Positions 62,723 through 64,000 of a DNA stretch of 64,000 bases are shown in pieces. Each line of letters begins with the position of its first letter. The stretch's first letter is position 1. Under the pieces are notes generated by a model, which did no database searches, was not told where the DNA came from, and was given only the letters and a program-made list of their open reading frames with translations. A program made the position numbers and the translations under genes. Source of the DNA: Bacterioplanoides pacificum (GTDB lineage Bacteria; Pseudomonadota; Gammaproteobacteria; Pseudomonadales; Oceanobacteraceae); the NCBI RefSeq assembly GCF_042648445.1, contig NZ_JBHRYB010000010.1, positions 1 to 64,000 of the forward strand. The letters run 5' to 3'.

Positions 62723-63727
62723 TCATGGCTTATGAAACACGCGAAACTGAATCTGAAAACCGTTTCGCAACCCGAGAAATTGACTAGGGCCTTCGGTTAA
62801 ACCCGCTTCCCTGGCCCAAGCGGTTAAATCTGCCGGGTCGAAACCCAGCCATAAATCACCACAGGATTCCCGTGCCCAGCTTTGTTCATGGCGACACAGG
62901 TCGGTGATTAACAGGCTGCCACCTTGCGCTAATAACGCGGCAACCTGGGTAAAAATGGTTTTGGGTGCCGGCACGTGGTGCAACACCATATTGGCAACCG
63001 CAAACTGGTAGCGGTTGTCGCTGTGTGGCAGGCTGGTGGCATCCCCCAATACACAACGGACATTGGTCAGTGCCTGCTGGTCGACGACTTTCTGTGTCAG
63101 TGCCAGCATATCCGGCGAAATATCCAGTGCCGTTACTGCGCCAAAATGGTTGGCTAACGCGGGAATAAACGCCCCTTCCCCGGGGCCGATTTCCAAAGCG
63201 TAGCCGTTGCCTTTGTGGTCGCCAGCCAGCGACAACAATAACTCGTTCAGTGCCTCTCCGTATTGATCGTGGGAGGCAATCAGATCCTGCTGTTCTTTAA
63301 AGTCTTCTGCATGGCGGGCAAAAAATTCGGCACAGGTGCGGGCACGTTCTGCCAGTACCTCCGCCACGGCCGGAGCGGCTAGGTTGTCGTCCGGATTGCT
63401 GCTGGCATCAATGGCCGCCAGTGTGCTGCGCAACCAATGGTCAAAAGCCGTGTCATCTTTTACCAGTGGGCGACGATAAAAAATACTGTTGCCTTCCCGC
63501 TGGGTGCTGACCAAACCAGCCGTTGCCAGAATCTTCAGGTGATGGCTCATACTCGATTGTTTGATATCAAATACCCGGCACAGTTCCAGCACGCCAAATG
63601 CGCCCTGACCCAATAAGCGCAGAATCGCCATGCGCAACGGATCGCCTGCTGCTTTACAGGCCTGGGCCAGTGTATTCAGCGGCAGCGTCGGGGAGGTCTG
63701 TTCGGTATGGGTCAGCTCGTCAGTCAT
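62723..63727 (-). CDS. ArsR-family regulator fused to a SAM-dependent methyltransferase
   Basis: This 334-residue protein has two parts. An ArsR/SmtB winged helix occupies about 15-90 (GDPLRMAILRLLGQGAFGVLELCRVFDIKQSSMSHHLKILATAGLV). A class I methyltransferase occupies about 145-334, with ALEIGPGEGAFIPALANHFG as SAM motif I and VANMVLHHVPAPK later. The usual metal-binding Cys motif of ArsR is not evident, so SAM or SAH could be the signal. Proteins of this type stand directly upstream of metK in pseudomonads. Probably it regulates the methyl cycle genes behind it; the palindrome at 63754-63779 is a likely operator. Confidence 0.85.
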   Translation of the reverse strand: MTDELTHTEQTSPTLPLNTLAQACKAAGDPLRMAILRLLGQGAFGVLELCRVFDIKQSSMSHHLKILATAGLVSTQREGNSIFYRRPLVKDDTAFDHWLRSTLAAIDASSNPDDNLAAPAVAEVLAERARTCAEFFARHAEDFKEQQDLIASHDQYGEALNELLLSLAGDHKGNGYALEIGPGEGAFIPALANHFGAVTALDISPDMLALTQKVVDQQALTNVRCVLGDATSLPHSDNRYQFAVANMVLHHVPAPKTIFTQVAALLAQGGSLLITDLCRHEQSWARESCGDLWLGFDPADLTAWAREAGLTEGPSQFLGLRNGFQIQFRVFHKP

Positions 63728-63753
63728 GCTGCGCAGTGTAGTGCGCTTTTGAT

Positions 63754-63779
63754 TCTATATCAATTTTTTTCGATATAGA
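63754..63779. promoter_or_regulatory. Palindromic operator of the SAM-cycle regulator
   Basis: TCTATATC (63754-63761) and GATATAGA (63772-63779) form a perfect 8+8 inverted repeat with a T-rich 10-base spacer, 27 bases before the regulator start. A looser half site, GATATTGA, follows. The spacing and AT-content fit ArsR-type operators. Confidence 0.6.
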
Positions 63780-63862
63780 TTTTTGTTTGGTTTTTGATAT
63801 TGAATTATTAGTTTTAATTGATTTTTATGATTTTGGCCGGGGAGTCACTTTATTCAGGGTAA

Positions 63863-64000
63863 TCACACAGGAGACCAAACGATGAAATCTGTACAGGGCT
63901 ATATCATATGAACCCACCAGAAAACGCCATTGTTCTAAGTGTTGATGAAAAAACACAGATTCAAGCTCTGGATCGAACACAACCACGTCTTCCCCTCAAT
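63863..64000 (+). pseudogene. IS630-family transposase fragment, cut at both ends
   Basis: From 63863 (just after a stop) to the window edge the frame reads EICTGLYHMNPPENAIVLSV and on through DEKTQIQALDRTQPRLPL. This is the internal IS630 transposase segment that carries the first catalytic Asp (SVDEK). The N-terminal half is missing on the left, so the gene is broken; the right side continues out of the window. Confidence 0.75.

Overview
The window looks like a chromosome segment of a marine gammaproteobacterium of the Oceanospirillales type (Thalassolituus/Oleibacter-like). This is inferred from gene content and order, not from a database search. Several blocks match the order I know from Pseudomonas aeruginosa: gshB-tonB-algH-ruvX-pyrR-pyrB-pyrC' back to back with pilG-H-I-J-K-chpA-B-C, and cyaA/lptM-lysA-dapF-DUF484-HAD.

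Layout. 1-14,067 is an accessory stretch. It opens with a damaged IS110/IS1111-type transposase. Then come a tripartite hipB-hipS-hipT toxin-antitoxin operon, an alcohol/aldehyde oxidation operon with a TetR-type regulator, small metabolic genes, and fadH. The stretch ends with a second, inverted copy of the IS 5' region. 14,095-17,391 is an integron gene-cassette array without an integrase. It has three attC-like sites, and the cassettes carry a Cass2-type effector-binding protein, a restriction-modification system and a ParE/RelE-type toxin-antitoxin pair. 17,400-26,401 holds the polyamine genes speE and speA, sutA, a DUF3047 protein, a phosphatase gene destroyed by an internal deletion, and an hscC/J-like chaperone pair. 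26,403-39,026, all on the minus strand, is housekeeping: lysine/DAP synthesis, adenylate cyclase, pyrimidine synthesis, glutathione synthetase and a TonB. 39,251-52,317 is a complete Pil-Chp chemosensory cluster for type IV pili, with a 2161-residue ChpA and an extra secreted protein at its end. 52,358-58,842 is a visibly AT-richer surface-glycan island of six genes, three on each strand and convergent. 58,875-63,727 is the S-adenosylmethionine cycle (ArsR-methyltransferase regulator, metK, ahcY, metF), with intergenic repeats. The right edge cuts an IS630-type transposase fragment.

How the parts relate. The cAMP made by CyaA, the TonB next to gshB, and Pil-Chp are all tied to twitching motility in P. 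aeruginosa; for this genome that is inference. The SAM cycle genes form one methyl-recycling unit behind a regulator that carries its own methyltransferase domain. The left third is where mobile DNA has worked: two inverted IS ends about 13.2 kb apart, attC sites, two addiction systems, a restriction system, and several gene remnants.
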